Shown here: one piece after another, positions 8,724-17,232 of the stretch
Numbering within the stretch: position 1 is the first letter of the stretch
Layout: the number at the start of each line of letters is the position of its first letter
Source of the DNA: an uncultured cyanobacterium
GTDB taxonomy: Bacteria > Cyanobacteriota > Cyanobacteriia > PCC-6307 > Cyanobiaceae
Length of the DNA stretch: 64,000 nt
NCBI GenBank assembly: GCA_903823115.1
Contig: CAIJRN010000042.1
Coordinates: 62,001 to 126,000 of the forward strand
Direction: 5' to 3'
Position numbers and translations under genes: made by a program
Notes under the pieces: model-generated
What the model was told of the DNA's origin: nothing
The model's input: only the letters and a program-made list of their open reading frames with translations
The model's database searches: none

Positions 8724-9813
8724 GCTCAAAGCCGGAATCGTCGGACTGCCCAACGTCGGTAAGTCGACCCTGTTCAATGCCCTGGTGGCCAACGCCCAGG
8801 CCGAAGCCGCCAACTATCCCTTCTGCACGATCGAGCCCAACTCGGGCATCGTCTCCGTGCCCGATGAGCGGCTGGCCAGGCTCTCCGCCATCTCCGGTTC
8901 GAAGGAACTGATTCCCACCCGGGTGGAGTTCGTCGACATCGCCGGTCTGGTCAAGGGAGCCAGCCAGGGGGAGGGGCTCGGCAACAAGTTCCTGGCCAAC
9001 ATCCGCGAAGTGGACGCCATCGTCCATGTCGTGCGCTGCTTCGAGAACGACGATGTCATCCATGTCTCCGGTTCGGTGGATCCGGTTCGCGACGCCGAGA
9101 TCATCAATCTGGAGCTGGGGCTCTCCGATCTGGCCCAGGTGGAGAAGCGGCGCGAGCGCCTCAAGAAGCAGGCGCGCACCAGCAAGGAGGCCCAGCTGGA
9201 AGATGCCGCCCTGGCGCGCATCCAGGCCGAACTGGAACAGGGTGGCGCGGCCCGCAACGTCGAGCTGGGGCCCGAGGAGGCCGCCATGGTGCGTCTGCTG
9301 TGGCTGCTCACCGCCAAGCCGATCATCTACGCCACCAATGTCAGTGAGGATGATCTGGCCGGCGGTAATGCCCATGTGGAGGCGGTGAGGCAGCTGGCGG
9401 CCCGGGAGGGTGCTGAGACCGTGCCGATCTCCGCCCAGGTGGAGGCCGAGCTGATCGAGCTGCCGGAGGCGGAGCGGGCTGAGTTTCTGGCTGGTCTGGG
9501 GGTGAGCGAGGGCGGCTTGCAGAGCCTGATCCGCGCCACCTATTCCCTGCTGGGCCTGCGCACCTACTTCACCACCGGCGAGAAGGAGACGCGGGCCTGG
9601 ACGATCGAGGCCGGCATGACCGCGCCCCAGGCCGCCGGCGTGATCCACACCGATTTCGAACGGGGCTTCATCCGCGCCCAGACCGTCAGCTACGAGCAGC
9701 TGCTGGAGGCCGGCTCCCTGGCTGTGGCGCGCAACCGGGGCTGGCTGCGCAGCGAAGGCAAGGACTACGTGGTGCAGGAAGGGGACGTGATGGAGTTCCT
9801 GTTCAACGTGTAG
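8722..9813 (+). CDS. ychF: Redox-regulated ATPase YchF (Obg-like)
   Basis: Ribosome-associated P-loop ATPase of the Obg/YchF family, linked to translation and oxidative stress control. The protein is 363 residues, the standard length. G1: [26 protein letters not shown] follows. G3: [17 protein letters not shown]. The family's altered G4 region replaces NKxD with TNVSE, consistent with ATP preference. The coiled-coil middle precedes a C-terminal TGS domain with [13 protein letters not shown] and [16 protein letters not shown]. The ATG at 8722 overlaps the start of the divergent adaptor gene. Confidence 0.96.
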   Translation: MLKAGIVGLPNVGKSTLFNALVANAQAEAANYPFCTIEPNSGIVSVPDERLARLSAISGSKELIPTRVEFVDIAGLVKGASQGEGLGNKFLANIREVDAIVHVVRCFENDDVIHVSGSVDPVRDAEIINLELGLSDLAQVEKRRERLKKQARTSKEAQLEDAALARIQAELEQGGAARNVELGPEEAAMVRLLWLLTAKPIIYATNVSEDDLAGGNAHVEAVRQLAAREGAETVPISAQVEAELIELPEAERAEFLAGLGVSEGGLQSLIRATYSLLGLRTYFTTGEKETRAWTIEAGMTAPQAAGVIHTDFERGFIRAQTVSYEQLLEAGSLAVARNRGWLRSEGKDYVVQEGDVMEFLFNV

Positions 9814-9912
9814 GCGGGTCGCCGGTTGCACGCCCATGGGGCCGTTGGGCCTGGAGCGGCTGGGCGCCGGCATCCACCGGGCTACTGCGCCAGCTGACCC
9901 CGTTCGCCAGGG

Positions 9913-9952
9913 CCGGCCCGCAGCCAGAGAGACCGGCCCGCAGACAGCGAGA
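9913..9952. repeat. Two tandem 20-bp repeats upstream of the 67-residue gene
   Basis: 9913-9932 and 9933-9952 differ at two positions. They lie 23 bp before the ATG of the next gene. Confidence 0.8.
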
Positions 9953-9975
9953 ATGATTAAAACGCTGAACGGGCC

Positions 9976-10179
9976 ATGACGCCAGCCGACGCCTCCCCGC
10001 TCCCCCAGCCCCCCGAAGCTGATGGGGCGGCCGCGGAGATCCATCCCCACAATTTCGAGGTGCAGAAGGAGCTGCATCAGCAGATCCGCAACGACCCCGA
10101 CTACGACGACTGGGAATACGGCACCGAACCCCTGCCGCACGAGGCCTGGCTGAAGGCCAGGCCGACCAGTGAACCCTGA
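9976..10179 (+). CDS. Small hypothetical protein, 67 residues
   Basis: I do not recognise a named family. The product has a Pro/Ala-rich head, then a charged segment HPHNFEVQKELHQQIRNDPD and an acidic DYDDWEYGTEPLPHEAWLKA. The middle looks like a genuine soluble protein rather than chance translation: low Ala/Arg content and aromatic residues within an acidic context. No signal peptide or membrane segment is present. The last 12 codons including the stop form the first unit of a 36-bp tandem repeat, so the C-terminus KARPTSEP may be recent. ATG at 9976 follows an A/T-richer stretch (gattaaaacg) that could hold a promoter. Confidence 0.65.
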   Translation: MTPADASPLPQPPEADGAAAEIHPHNFEVQKELHQQIRNDPDYDDWEYGTEPLPHEAWLKARPTSEP

Positions 10180-10286
10180 GCCTGGCTGAAGGCCAGGCCG
10201 ACCAGTGAACCCTGAGCCTGGCTGAAGGCCAGGCCGAGCAGGGAATCGGAGCCTGGCTGAGGGATCGGGCGCGGGCTGAACCCTGA
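10144..10286. repeat. 36-bp tandem repeat spanning a stop codon
   Basis: Copies 10144-10179 and 10180-10215 are identical by eye. Copy 3 (10216-10250) keeps the first 20 or so bases and is one base short. Copy 4 (10251-10286) is diverged but keeps both ends. Each intact unit ends in the TGA used by the 67-residue gene. Degraded traces (gctggc/gcctgg) continue to about 10320. Confidence 0.9.
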
Positions 10287-10548
10287 GGCTGGCCGGCGGG
10301 CGACGCGCGAGCCTGGCGTCAAGCCAGTGCGGAAGAGCTGGCAGGTTCTGTGAGCACTGGGTTCATCCGCAGCCAGGGCAGGTCCCGATGCCGATGGCTC
10401 ACGGATTGGGTTTCGGCCCTGGGCCTCAGCCAGGCGCTGGATCGGTGCGATCCAGCAGCGGCCGCTCTGGTGGTGCCCCGGTCTGGCTGCGTGGTGGCGA
10501 GGCTGCCGGTTGGCAGGCCCGATCGGAGCGGGTTCGGCCATGGCTGGG
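10287..10548. other. Intergenic stretch after the repeats
   Basis: Between the repeat array and the MFS stop codon I see only degraded repeat traces and no convincing gene or terminator. Confidence 0.4.
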
Positions 10549-12006
10549 TCAGGGCCTGCGGGGATCCTGATTCTTGTCACTGGGCTGGTTGCCATCGCCC
10601 TGGCTGTTGCTGGGCGGGCTTTGGTCGGTTGGTCCGTCGCTGGTGCTGGTCTGCTTGCTGTCGAAGCGGTAGAGGATCTGGCGGCCGCCCTCCCCTTCCA
10701 GATTGCCGCCGCCATTGCTGAGCACCTGCAGCAGGTTGCGGCGCTGGAAGCGCTCCACCTGGCCCACCAGCGGCAGGCCGGCCACACACAGGGCGGCCAT
10801 GCCCAGCCAGAGCCCGACGCCGTGGCGCTGCAGATCGAGCAGCTGGCCAGCCAGCAGCGGCGCTGCGAAGGCACTGATGGCGAAGCACTGGGAGAACAGG
10901 GCCATGGCCAGCCCCTGATGGCGGCGGGGACTGAGCTCCACCACGGCCTCGGTGGCGGTGGGCAGAAAGGCGGCTTCGCCCAGGGCCAGGGGCAGCTGGG
11001 CCAGCAGCATCAGCGCCATGCCGTGGGAACTGAAGGCTGAGGCGGCCAGCAGGCTGCAGCCGACGGCGAAGCTGCCGAGGCTGAGGCTGAGGCCGGCCCC
11101 CACCGGACGCTTCGCCAGAGCCTGGCCCACCGGCCACTGGATCAGCATCAGCACGCCCAGCTGCAGCCCGATGGTCAGGGCCCCGAGGCTTTCCGGCAGG
11201 GGGCTGCGCTGCAGGCCGCCCCGCACCAGATCCAGGGGCAGGGCGCTCTGCATCAGGGCCGGCAAGGCGGTGGCCAGTACGGTGACGGCCAGGATCGGCA
11301 GCAGCGGCGGCAGCCAGGAGCCCAGGGTGCTGGGGCCGTCCCGCTGGCGTTTGCGCTGGGTCTGGGGCAGGGGCCGGCGCCACAGCAGGACGATCACCGT
11401 GAGCAGACAGGTGATGTCGAGCAGGTAGATGCCGCGCAGTCGGCCCTGGGCGGCCAGCAGGGCACCGATCAGGGCGCCGCTGACGATGCCGAGAGCATCG
11501 GCACTGCGCACCAGCGCAAAGCCCCGGGCCGAAGGAATCGGCGCACAGCCCAGGGGCACCGCCAGCTCAATCGCCGGCCAGTAGAGCCCCATGGAGATGC
11601 CCAGCAGCAGCTGGCCGCCGACATAGCCGCCGAAGCCCTCGGCGCCGAACAGCACCGTGTCCCCCAACAGGGCCATGAGGCAAGCCAGCAGCACCGGTAG
11701 CGAGCAGCTCAGGCCCCGATCCAGCAGCACACCGCTGAGCAGGCGTCCCCCCGTGCCGGCCAGGGCGGCCAGGGCCAATCCCTCGGTCACACTGCCGGCA
11801 CTGAACGCTTCGTGGTGGAACACCATCGGTGTCAGGTAGAGCACCCCACCGGCTCCCGTCATCGCGACCAGCCGAATTCGCGCCAGATCGCGCAACGACA
11901 CGGGAAACTGGAACCACCAGGTCCTGACCCTGGCTGCCAGCCGTGCCGTTGCCTCGCCACCTGAACTGTCGCCAGCGGTCACCGCGCTCTCCTCGGGGCC
12001 TCCCAC
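10549..12006 (-). CDS. Major facilitator superfamily transporter
   Basis: Inner-membrane secondary transporter of up to 485 residues with about 12 hydrophobic segments. An MFS-like loop GGRLLSGVLLDRGL occurs after TM2, and a second-half GQALAKRPVGAGLSL occurs in the equivalent place. The cytoplasmic C-terminal tail is hydrophilic and low complexity (SKQTSTSDGPTDQSPPSNSQ). The substrate cannot be told from sequence; drug/sugar efflux-like members are closest in feel. The GTG at 12006 is the longest start; GTG at 11982 or later ones are possible. The 5' end overlaps the divergent hydrolase gene if both longest starts are used. Confidence 0.85.
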   Translation of the reverse strand: MGGPEESAVTAGDSSGGEATARLAARVRTWWFQFPVSLRDLARIRLVAMTGAGGVLYLTPMVFHHEAFSAGSVTEGLALAALAGTGGRLLSGVLLDRGLSCSLPVLLACLMALLGDTVLFGAEGFGGYVGGQLLLGISMGLYWPAIELAVPLGCAPIPSARGFALVRSADALGIVSGALIGALLAAQGRLRGIYLLDITCLLTVIVLLWRRPLPQTQRKRQRDGPSTLGSWLPPLLPILAVTVLATALPALMQSALPLDLVRGGLQRSPLPESLGALTIGLQLGVLMLIQWPVGQALAKRPVGAGLSLSLGSFAVGCSLLAASAFSSHGMALMLLAQLPLALGEAAFLPTATEAVVELSPRRHQGLAMALFSQCFAISAFAAPLLAGQLLDLQRHGVGLWLGMAALCVAGLPLVGQVERFQRRNLLQVLSNGGGNLEGEGGRQILYRFDSKQTSTSDGPTDQSPPSNSQGDGNQPSDKNQDPRRP

Positions 12007-13610
12007 GGATCGGGGCCTTGCTGGTCAGTCTGCTGATCACAGCCCCCTGGCCTGGGCTGGCGCGTCCGGCGGCGGCGGCGGAGCTGTTGCAGCTGCGCCT
12101 GGACGGCCTCGAGATTCCGATCCGCCTGGATCAACTGGAAATCTGGAGTCACGATCCCCGCAGCTCCCAGTTCCTGGCTTCGCGGGGTTTTGGCTCCGCC
12201 GGTGCCGATGTGGCGGTCTGGCTGGAGCTGCTGGAACCCGACAGCCGCGCCGATCTGCTGCGCCTGCTGCGGGCTCCCCTGCTGCGGGATCGCAGCTTCG
12301 GTCGCCAGCTGCTCGATAGCTGGGCGGGGGGGCAGATGCTGGCCGAACTGGGGGATCTGCTCACCACCCCGGATGGACAGCCGACCACGGCCCTGCTGCA
12401 GAAGACCCTTCAGGACCTGCTGCGCCAGCATCGCGAGGTGACGGCCCTGAGCCTGCTGCAGGCGCTGCCGCTGCCCAGCCTCAGCCTGCAGCTCGATGGT
12501 CTGTTGACCCTGGCCCAGCAGTGGCGCCAGCAGATTGATCGCCAACGCCAGGCCCTGCGGGAGCTCGAGCAGCTGGCGTTGCCGCAGCGGCAGAGCCGGC
12601 CCCTGGCCTTCAGTGGGCGATCCCGGTCGGCACCACGGCACCTGGACCTGGCGGTGGCCCATCGCCAGGAGCCCCTGCCTCTGGAGCTCTGGCCCGCTCC
12701 GGTTCAGCCGGGCCTCGAGGCGGGCCGCCAGCCCTGGCTGCTGGTGTTGCCTGGGCTCGGCAGCAATGCCGATCAGTTCGCCTGGTTGGCGAGCGCCCTG
12801 GCACGGCGGGGCTGGTCCGTGGTGGTGCTGCAGCATCCCGGCAGTGATGGCCCCGCCCTCAAGGCGGCCCTGGATGGCCAGAGGCCGCCACCGGGGGCGG
12901 AAACCGTGGCGGCTCGACTGCGGGATGTGGCGGCGGTGCTCGCCGCCCAGCGCCAGGGGCGTCTGCCGATCCAGGGCCAGGGGGTGGTGCTGGTGGGCCA
13001 TTCGCTCGGTGGCCTGACGGCCCTGCTGGCGGCTGGGGTGGCGCCGGAGCCCGGGCTGGAGGCCCGTTGCCGCCGGGCCATCGACCGCCTGCCGATCGGC
13101 AACCCCTCTCGCCTGTTGCAATGCCAGCTGGCCAGCACGGGTGGCCTGCCCGCAGCCCTGTCCAGGCCAGCCGATCTGCGCGGCGTGATGTTGTTCAACA
13201 GCTTCGGCAGCCTGCTCTGGCCCAGTGGGGCGCTGCAGGCCTTGCCCGTGCCCACGTTGATGGTGGGGGGCAGCCTCGATCTGGTCACCCCGCCGCTGGA
13301 GGAGCAGCTCAACCTGTTCCTGCCGTCCTCTCAGACCAGCAGCCGGCTGGTGCTGGTCGATGGCGGCAGCCATTTCTCGCCGGTGCGCATGGCCGAGCGC
13401 GAGGAGGTGGTCTTCCGGCTCGGCAGTGAGCTGGTCGGGGCGGATCCGGTGCTGGTGCAGGGCCTGCTGCTGGGCCTCTGCAGCGATTTTCTCCAGAGCC
13501 TGCAGCAGCCCCTGGTGCTGCCCTCCCAGGTGCGCCATCAGCAGGGGGTCACCGCCTATGTGCTCGATCAGCAGGCCGCCCATCACTGGCGCGATGGACT
13601 GCAGCCCTAG
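11943..13610 (+). CDS. Exported alpha/beta hydrolase with DUF1400-type N-terminal domain
   Basis: Likely periplasmic serine hydrolase of unknown substrate. The longest frame has 555 residues. A hydrophobic signal-like segment GALLVSLLITAPWPGLARPA ends near an Ala-rich cleavage site. An N-terminal domain of about 130 residues follows (LRLDGLEIPIRLDQLEIW onward) that fits cyanobacterial DUF1400. Then comes an alpha/beta-hydrolase core with PWLLVLPGLGSNADQFAWLA, the nucleophile elbow VLVGHSLGGLTAL, a late acid (GGSLDLVTPPLEEQ) and a catalytic His (DGGSHFSPV). Start GTG 11943 is uncertain; later TTG codons would still retain the signal segment. It is convergent with the permease gene. Confidence 0.85.
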   Translation: MPLPRHLNCRQRSPRSPRGLPRIGALLVSLLITAPWPGLARPAAAAELLQLRLDGLEIPIRLDQLEIWSHDPRSSQFLASRGFGSAGADVAVWLELLEPDSRADLLRLLRAPLLRDRSFGRQLLDSWAGGQMLAELGDLLTTPDGQPTTALLQKTLQDLLRQHREVTALSLLQALPLPSLSLQLDGLLTLAQQWRQQIDRQRQALRELEQLALPQRQSRPLAFSGRSRSAPRHLDLAVAHRQEPLPLELWPAPVQPGLEAGRQPWLLVLPGLGSNADQFAWLASALARRGWSVVVLQHPGSDGPALKAALDGQRPPPGAETVAARLRDVAAVLAAQRQGRLPIQGQGVVLVGHSLGGLTALLAAGVAPEPGLEARCRRAIDRLPIGNPSRLLQCQLASTGGLPAALSRPADLRGVMLFNSFGSLLWPSGALQALPVPTLMVGGSLDLVTPPLEEQLNLFLPSSQTSSRLVLVDGGSHFSPVRMAEREEVVFRLGSELVGADPVLVQGLLLGLCSDFLQSLQQPLVLPSQVRHQQGVTAYVLDQQAAHHWRDGLQP

Positions 13611-13633
13611 AGCCGAAGCTCCCGGGCCCTCAC

Positions 13634-14653
13634 CTAGAAGCGGATGCGCGGATCCAGCAACGCCACCAGCAGATCCACCGCCACGGTGATCAGCACCACC
13701 AGGGCCGCCACCACCACGACGATCCCCTGGACAAGGGGATAGTCGCGCTGGGCGATGGCCTCCTGCAGCCGGTAGGCGATGCCGGGCCAGGAGTAGGTGA
13801 CCTCGATCAGCAGGGCGCCGCCGATCAGGGAGGCGACGGTGATGCCGGTGATCGTCAGCACCGGCAGCAGGGCATTGGGCAGGGCGTGGCGCAGCACCAC
13901 CCGGGTTTCGCTGAGGCCGCGGCTGCGGGCCGCCTCGACGTAATCCGAACCCAGGGCCCGGCGCAGGTTGAGGCGCAGGGCATTGGTGAAGATGCCGCTG
14001 AGCAGCACCCCGAGCGTGGCCGCCGGCAGCACCAGATGGCGCACCGCCCCCCAGAATTGCTGGCCATTGCCGGCGCGCAGGCTGTCGAACAGATAGAAGC
14101 CGCTGCCCGCCGGCGGCAGCAGCGTCGGCGGAAAGCGGCCGCCCACCGGCAGCCAGCCCAGCCAGACGGCGAACACCAGCTGCACCACCATGGCGGCCCA
14201 GAACGGCGGCAGGGCATAGGTGCCGATGCCGAACAGGCGGCCGCCCAGGTCCACCTTGCCCTCGGGGCGGGCGATGCCGCTGAAGCCCACGGCCAGCCCC
14301 AGCACCGCCGCCAGCAGCAGGGCCACCACCCCCAGTTCCAGGCTGGCGGGCAGGCTGGCGCGGATGATGCCCAGCACCGGCTCATGGCTGTTCTGGGAGA
14401 GGCCCAGATCGCCATGCAGCAGTTGGCCGAGGAAATGGCCGTACTGGCTCAGCAGCGGCTGATCAAGGCCGAGCTGGTGACGCAGGGCGGCCCGGGCGGC
14501 GGCCGGGGCCTTGGGGCCGAGCAGGGCATCGATGGGATCCCCTGGCGCCACCCGCAGCAGCAGGAACACCAGGCTGGCGATCAGCCAGAGCATCAGCGGC
14601 GCCAGGGCCAGGCGGGCGCCGAGATAGCGCAGCAGTTCGGAGCGGCGGCTCAT
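13634..14653 (-). CDS. Peptide/opine-type ABC transporter permease (DppB/OppB family)
   Basis: Inner-membrane permease of 339 residues from ATG 14653 (MSRRSELLRYLGARLALAPL). Six hydrophobic segments; the N-terminal signature is VFLLLRVAPGDPIDALLG, and the EAA-like coupling loop is YVEAARSRGLSETRVVLRHA. The C-terminus is LLVALLDPRIRF, which is the family-typical ending (DPRIR). The start codon overlaps the stop of the preceding binding-protein gene by 4 bp, so they are translationally coupled. No DppC-type second permease or ATPase follows in this window. Confidence 0.92.
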   Translation of the reverse strand: MSRRSELLRYLGARLALAPLMLWLIASLVFLLLRVAPGDPIDALLGPKAPAAARAALRHQLGLDQPLLSQYGHFLGQLLHGDLGLSQNSHEPVLGIIRASLPASLELGVVALLLAAVLGLAVGFSGIARPEGKVDLGGRLFGIGTYALPPFWAAMVVQLVFAVWLGWLPVGGRFPPTLLPPAGSGFYLFDSLRAGNGQQFWGAVRHLVLPAATLGVLLSGIFTNALRLNLRRALGSDYVEAARSRGLSETRVVLRHALPNALLPVLTITGITVASLIGGALLIEVTYSWPGIAYRLQEAIAQRDYPLVQGIVVVVAALVVLITVAVDLLVALLDPRIRF

Positions 14654-16269
14654 GGCTGGTTCCTCCCCGATGGGGTTTCGCGGCGCTGCAGTTCGCCCAG
14701 CAGCACCCGGCCGGAGCCATCGAAGCGGGGCGTGCTGAGCTGGGGACGGGCCCAGGCCACCGGGGCGGTGAGCCACACCGGCAGATAGGGGCTGGCGGCG
14801 GCGGCGCGCCGCTGAATGGCCTGCAGCAGGGCCAGGCGCGGCGCGCCGTCCAGCTGGCTGCTGCGACGCAGCTCATCGTCCAGACCGGGGGCGCTCCAGA
14901 AGCTGCCGCTCAGGGCGCTGTTGCCCTTGAGGCAGCGGTGGCCGCGGGGCTGCTCGCAGCCCAGCAGCGGCACCAGGAAGTTCTCGGCGTCGGGATAGTC
15001 GGCGCTCCAGTCGTAGAAGAACATCACCAGGGCGCCCTTGCCGAGCTGGTCATAGGCGGTGGTGGATTCCATGCCGGTCGGCTCCAGGCTGATGCAGTCA
15101 CTGAGATCGCGCTGCAGCTGGGCCTGCCAGGTGAGGGCGAACAGGCGATCGCTGGGGATGTCGGAGCGGAAGGTGAGCGGCAGGCTGAAGCGCTTGCCGT
15201 TGCAAAAGCCCGCCTGACGGAACAGCTGGCGGGCGCGGCCGGGGTCGTAGGCGGGCCAGACATCGGCCGCGGAGCCGGGCAGGCTCGGCGGCACCAGCTG
15301 GCGCAGGGGGGGCCTGATGCCGAGGCTGGCCCGGTCGCTGAGGGTGCGGCGATCGAGGCTGTGGGCGATCGCCTGGCGCAGGACCAGGGAATTCAAGGGC
15401 GGCTGGTCGCTGAGCAGCGACAGGAAGCCGATCTCCAGGGCCGGACCGATCGCTTCGCGCAGGCGGCCGGCCTGGGCATCGCGGTGCAGGGCCCGCTGAT
15501 GGTCGATCTCGAGACCACTGGAGAGCAGCAGGTCCACCTCACCGCTGCGCAGGGCGCCGAACAGGGCGGTGGAGTTGCTCAGGGTCACCAGGGAGAGGCC
15601 GCCGTTGCGGGGCCGCGATCCCCAGTAGCGGGGCCAGGGGCTGAGGCGCTGCTGCTGGGGGCTGAAGAAGCTGAGCTGGTAGGGGCCGGTGCCGACGAAG
15701 CGATCGGCCAGAGGCTTGTCGCGGTAGGCCCGGTAGGCCGTGGGGGAGACGGGGGTCAGGAAGATGGCGCTCAGCAGCCGTGGCAGGGGGCTGAAGGGCT
15801 GTTTCAGCTCCAGTTCGATCTCGTGGGGGCCCGTGGCTCGCACGGTCCGCACCCGGTCGCTGAGCTGGAAGCCGAGGGTGCCGATCGCCAGGAAGCGCTG
15901 CAGCGAGAACACCATGGCCTCGGCGTTGAACGGGGTGCCGTCGTGGAACAGCACCCCCTGGCGCAGGGGGATGCGGGCCCGCAGGCCATCGCCGCTGAGG
16001 CGGGGCAGGGCCGTGGCCAGGCGCGGTTCAATCCGGCCATCGGCGCTGATGGCGTACAGGGGATCGCCGAGGGCGCTGAGCACCTGCATGATCCCCACCC
16101 GCGAAGCTGCGGCGGGATCGAGGGAGTCGATGCGGCTCTTGGTGGCCACGATCAGGATGCCCTTGGGCCGGCTGGGCTGGCAGGCAACCAGGGCGGGCAC
16201 GAGCAGCAGCAGCGCTGCCAGCACCGGGGCGAGCTGCGGCGATTGTGGGCTCGGACGTTGGGGCCTCAC
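14650..16269 (-). CDS. ABC transporter substrate-binding lipoprotein, family 5 (peptide/nickel type)
   Basis: Periplasmic binding lipoprotein of 539 residues from GTG 16269 (VRPQRPSPQSP). A hydrophobic signal LAALLLLVPALVAC ends in a lipobox with Cys near residue 27. Family 5 features: DSLDPAAASRVGIMQVL near the N-terminus, VLFHDGTPFNAEAMVFSLQR, FVGTGPYQLSFFSP, and ALSDRASLGIRPP-like middle elements. The ligand is unknown (oligopeptide, nickel or other). The frame is open 94 codons upstream of 16269, but that part is Arg/Pro-rich and precedes the signal peptide, so GTG 16269 is favoured. Coupled to the permease. Confidence 0.92.
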   Translation of the reverse strand: MRPQRPSPQSPQLAPVLAALLLLVPALVACQPSRPKGILIVATKSRIDSLDPAAASRVGIMQVLSALGDPLYAISADGRIEPRLATALPRLSGDGLRARIPLRQGVLFHDGTPFNAEAMVFSLQRFLAIGTLGFQLSDRVRTVRATGPHEIELELKQPFSPLPRLLSAIFLTPVSPTAYRAYRDKPLADRFVGTGPYQLSFFSPQQQRLSPWPRYWGSRPRNGGLSLVTLSNSTALFGALRSGEVDLLLSSGLEIDHQRALHRDAQAGRLREAIGPALEIGFLSLLSDQPPLNSLVLRQAIAHSLDRRTLSDRASLGIRPPLRQLVPPSLPGSAADVWPAYDPGRARQLFRQAGFCNGKRFSLPLTFRSDIPSDRLFALTWQAQLQRDLSDCISLEPTGMESTTAYDQLGKGALVMFFYDWSADYPDAENFLVPLLGCEQPRGHRCLKGNSALSGSFWSAPGLDDELRRSSQLDGAPRLALLQAIQRRAAAASPYLPVWLTAPVAWARPQLSTPRFDGSGRVLLGELQRRETPSGRNQP

Positions 16270-16375
16270 CAGGCCTGGATGCCGGCCCCGCTGGCCGCAG
16301 AACCGGCGAAGACGCCCTGGGAAATCAGTCAGGGCCGCGATCGGAGGCAATCCCAGAGGCTCAGGGCGGCCCCAT

Positions 16376-16603
16376 TCAAGACCGGCAGGTGGCGCTGTGG
16401 GGACGACGGTGGGCGGCCGTCTGAACTTGTCGCAGGGAGAGCTCAAAAACGGGGGAGCCGTGGCGGGCCAGGGGCCAGGCCCGCAGCCAGCAGCGATCGC
16501 CGCGATCATCGACGCCGATGACCTGGTACATCTGCCCGTCTTCGCCGCCATCCGGCAGTTCGATGCAGTCGCCCTGATGAAGGTTTGGGGTGGAGCGTGT
16601 CAT
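16376..16603 (-). CDS. Small conserved-looking hypothetical protein, 75 residues
   Basis: Not recognised by name. The core TPNLHQGDCIELPDGGEDGQ, then MYQVIGVDDRGDRCWLRAWP, looks like a small all-beta (SH3/KOW-like) fold with a basic C-terminus. ATG 16603 (MTRSTPN) is preferred; ATG 16621 adds six residues. It lies 106 bp upstream of the binding-protein gene on the same strand. The frame is open much further upstream without protein-like composition. Confidence 0.6.
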   Translation of the reverse strand: MTRSTPNLHQGDCIELPDGGEDGQMYQVIGVDDRGDRCWLRAWPLARHGSPVFELSLRQVQTAAHRRPHSATCRS

Positions 16604-16621
16604 GGGTGTGGCGCAGGACAT

Positions 16622-17148
16622 CTGAAACTGAGACGGGATGGCGGCAAGCAGGGAGAGGGAAAGGCGTGAGGTGGCGGCGGGGAGAGGGGGGGATGGATCG
16701 GTGCGGCAGGAAAGGATTGGGGCTGAAACCTGGGTTCGGCTCTGAGCCGCTTGGCCTGGACCCAGGCTCCCGACTTGTACCGGGACGGAAGGTTTGAAGT
16801 GATACAAAAGTTGAGGCCGGTGAGCGGATCGCGACATGGTTTGAGTCCACGGGATCGCCTGAGTGCGGGGGAGGGGGGCGGCGGCCGTCGAGATGGGATC
16901 GGATGTTCGGTATTTCTTCCACTTTGCCCCAGGACGGGCCTCGCTGCGCCCTGGCCTGATCAGTGCTGCCGATCGGCGTGATCGAGAAGGCCGCTGTGCC
17001 AAGGCTTGCTGGCCGTCCAGAGGAGCGGTGTCGATTCGAAGACGGAGGGCTCGGTGTTCGACGCCATCAACGGACGGCGGCGGCGCGGAGCCTGCTGCCG
17101 GTGCAACGTCAGGCTGCGGCAAGTCGCAGGGCCGGTCTTCCGTTCCGA
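16622..17148. other. Intergenic stretch, nothing recognised
   Basis: This lies between hom and the 75-residue gene. It has open frames on both strands, but their composition (Arg/Ala/Gly) looks like high-GC chance. An A/T-richer patch near 16790-16815 could carry a promoter for the small gene. Confidence 0.4.
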
Positions 17149-17189
17149 CAGGCCCCCAACCCAGGACGGCAGCCTGGGCTGGGGGCCTG
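17149..17189. terminator. Long hairpin downstream of hom
   Basis: A 17-bp stem (17149-17165 with 17173-17189, one mismatch, 7-base loop) lies 43 bp past the hom stop. No U-run follows on either strand. It could act as a terminator or transcript-stabilising structure. Confidence 0.6.
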
Positions 17190-17232
17190 TTCATGGTCGT
17201 CGGGATACGGCTCTGGCCCAGGCGCTTCTGGT

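Noticed and set aside
11979-13586. A 535-residue minus-strand frame opposite the hydrolase
   Set aside because: Antisense low-complexity sequence; the plus-strand hydrolase has a signal peptide and GHSLGG motif.
14938-16521. A 527-residue plus-strand frame opposite the binding lipoprotein
   Set aside because: Composition of a high-GC shadow frame, with no domains.
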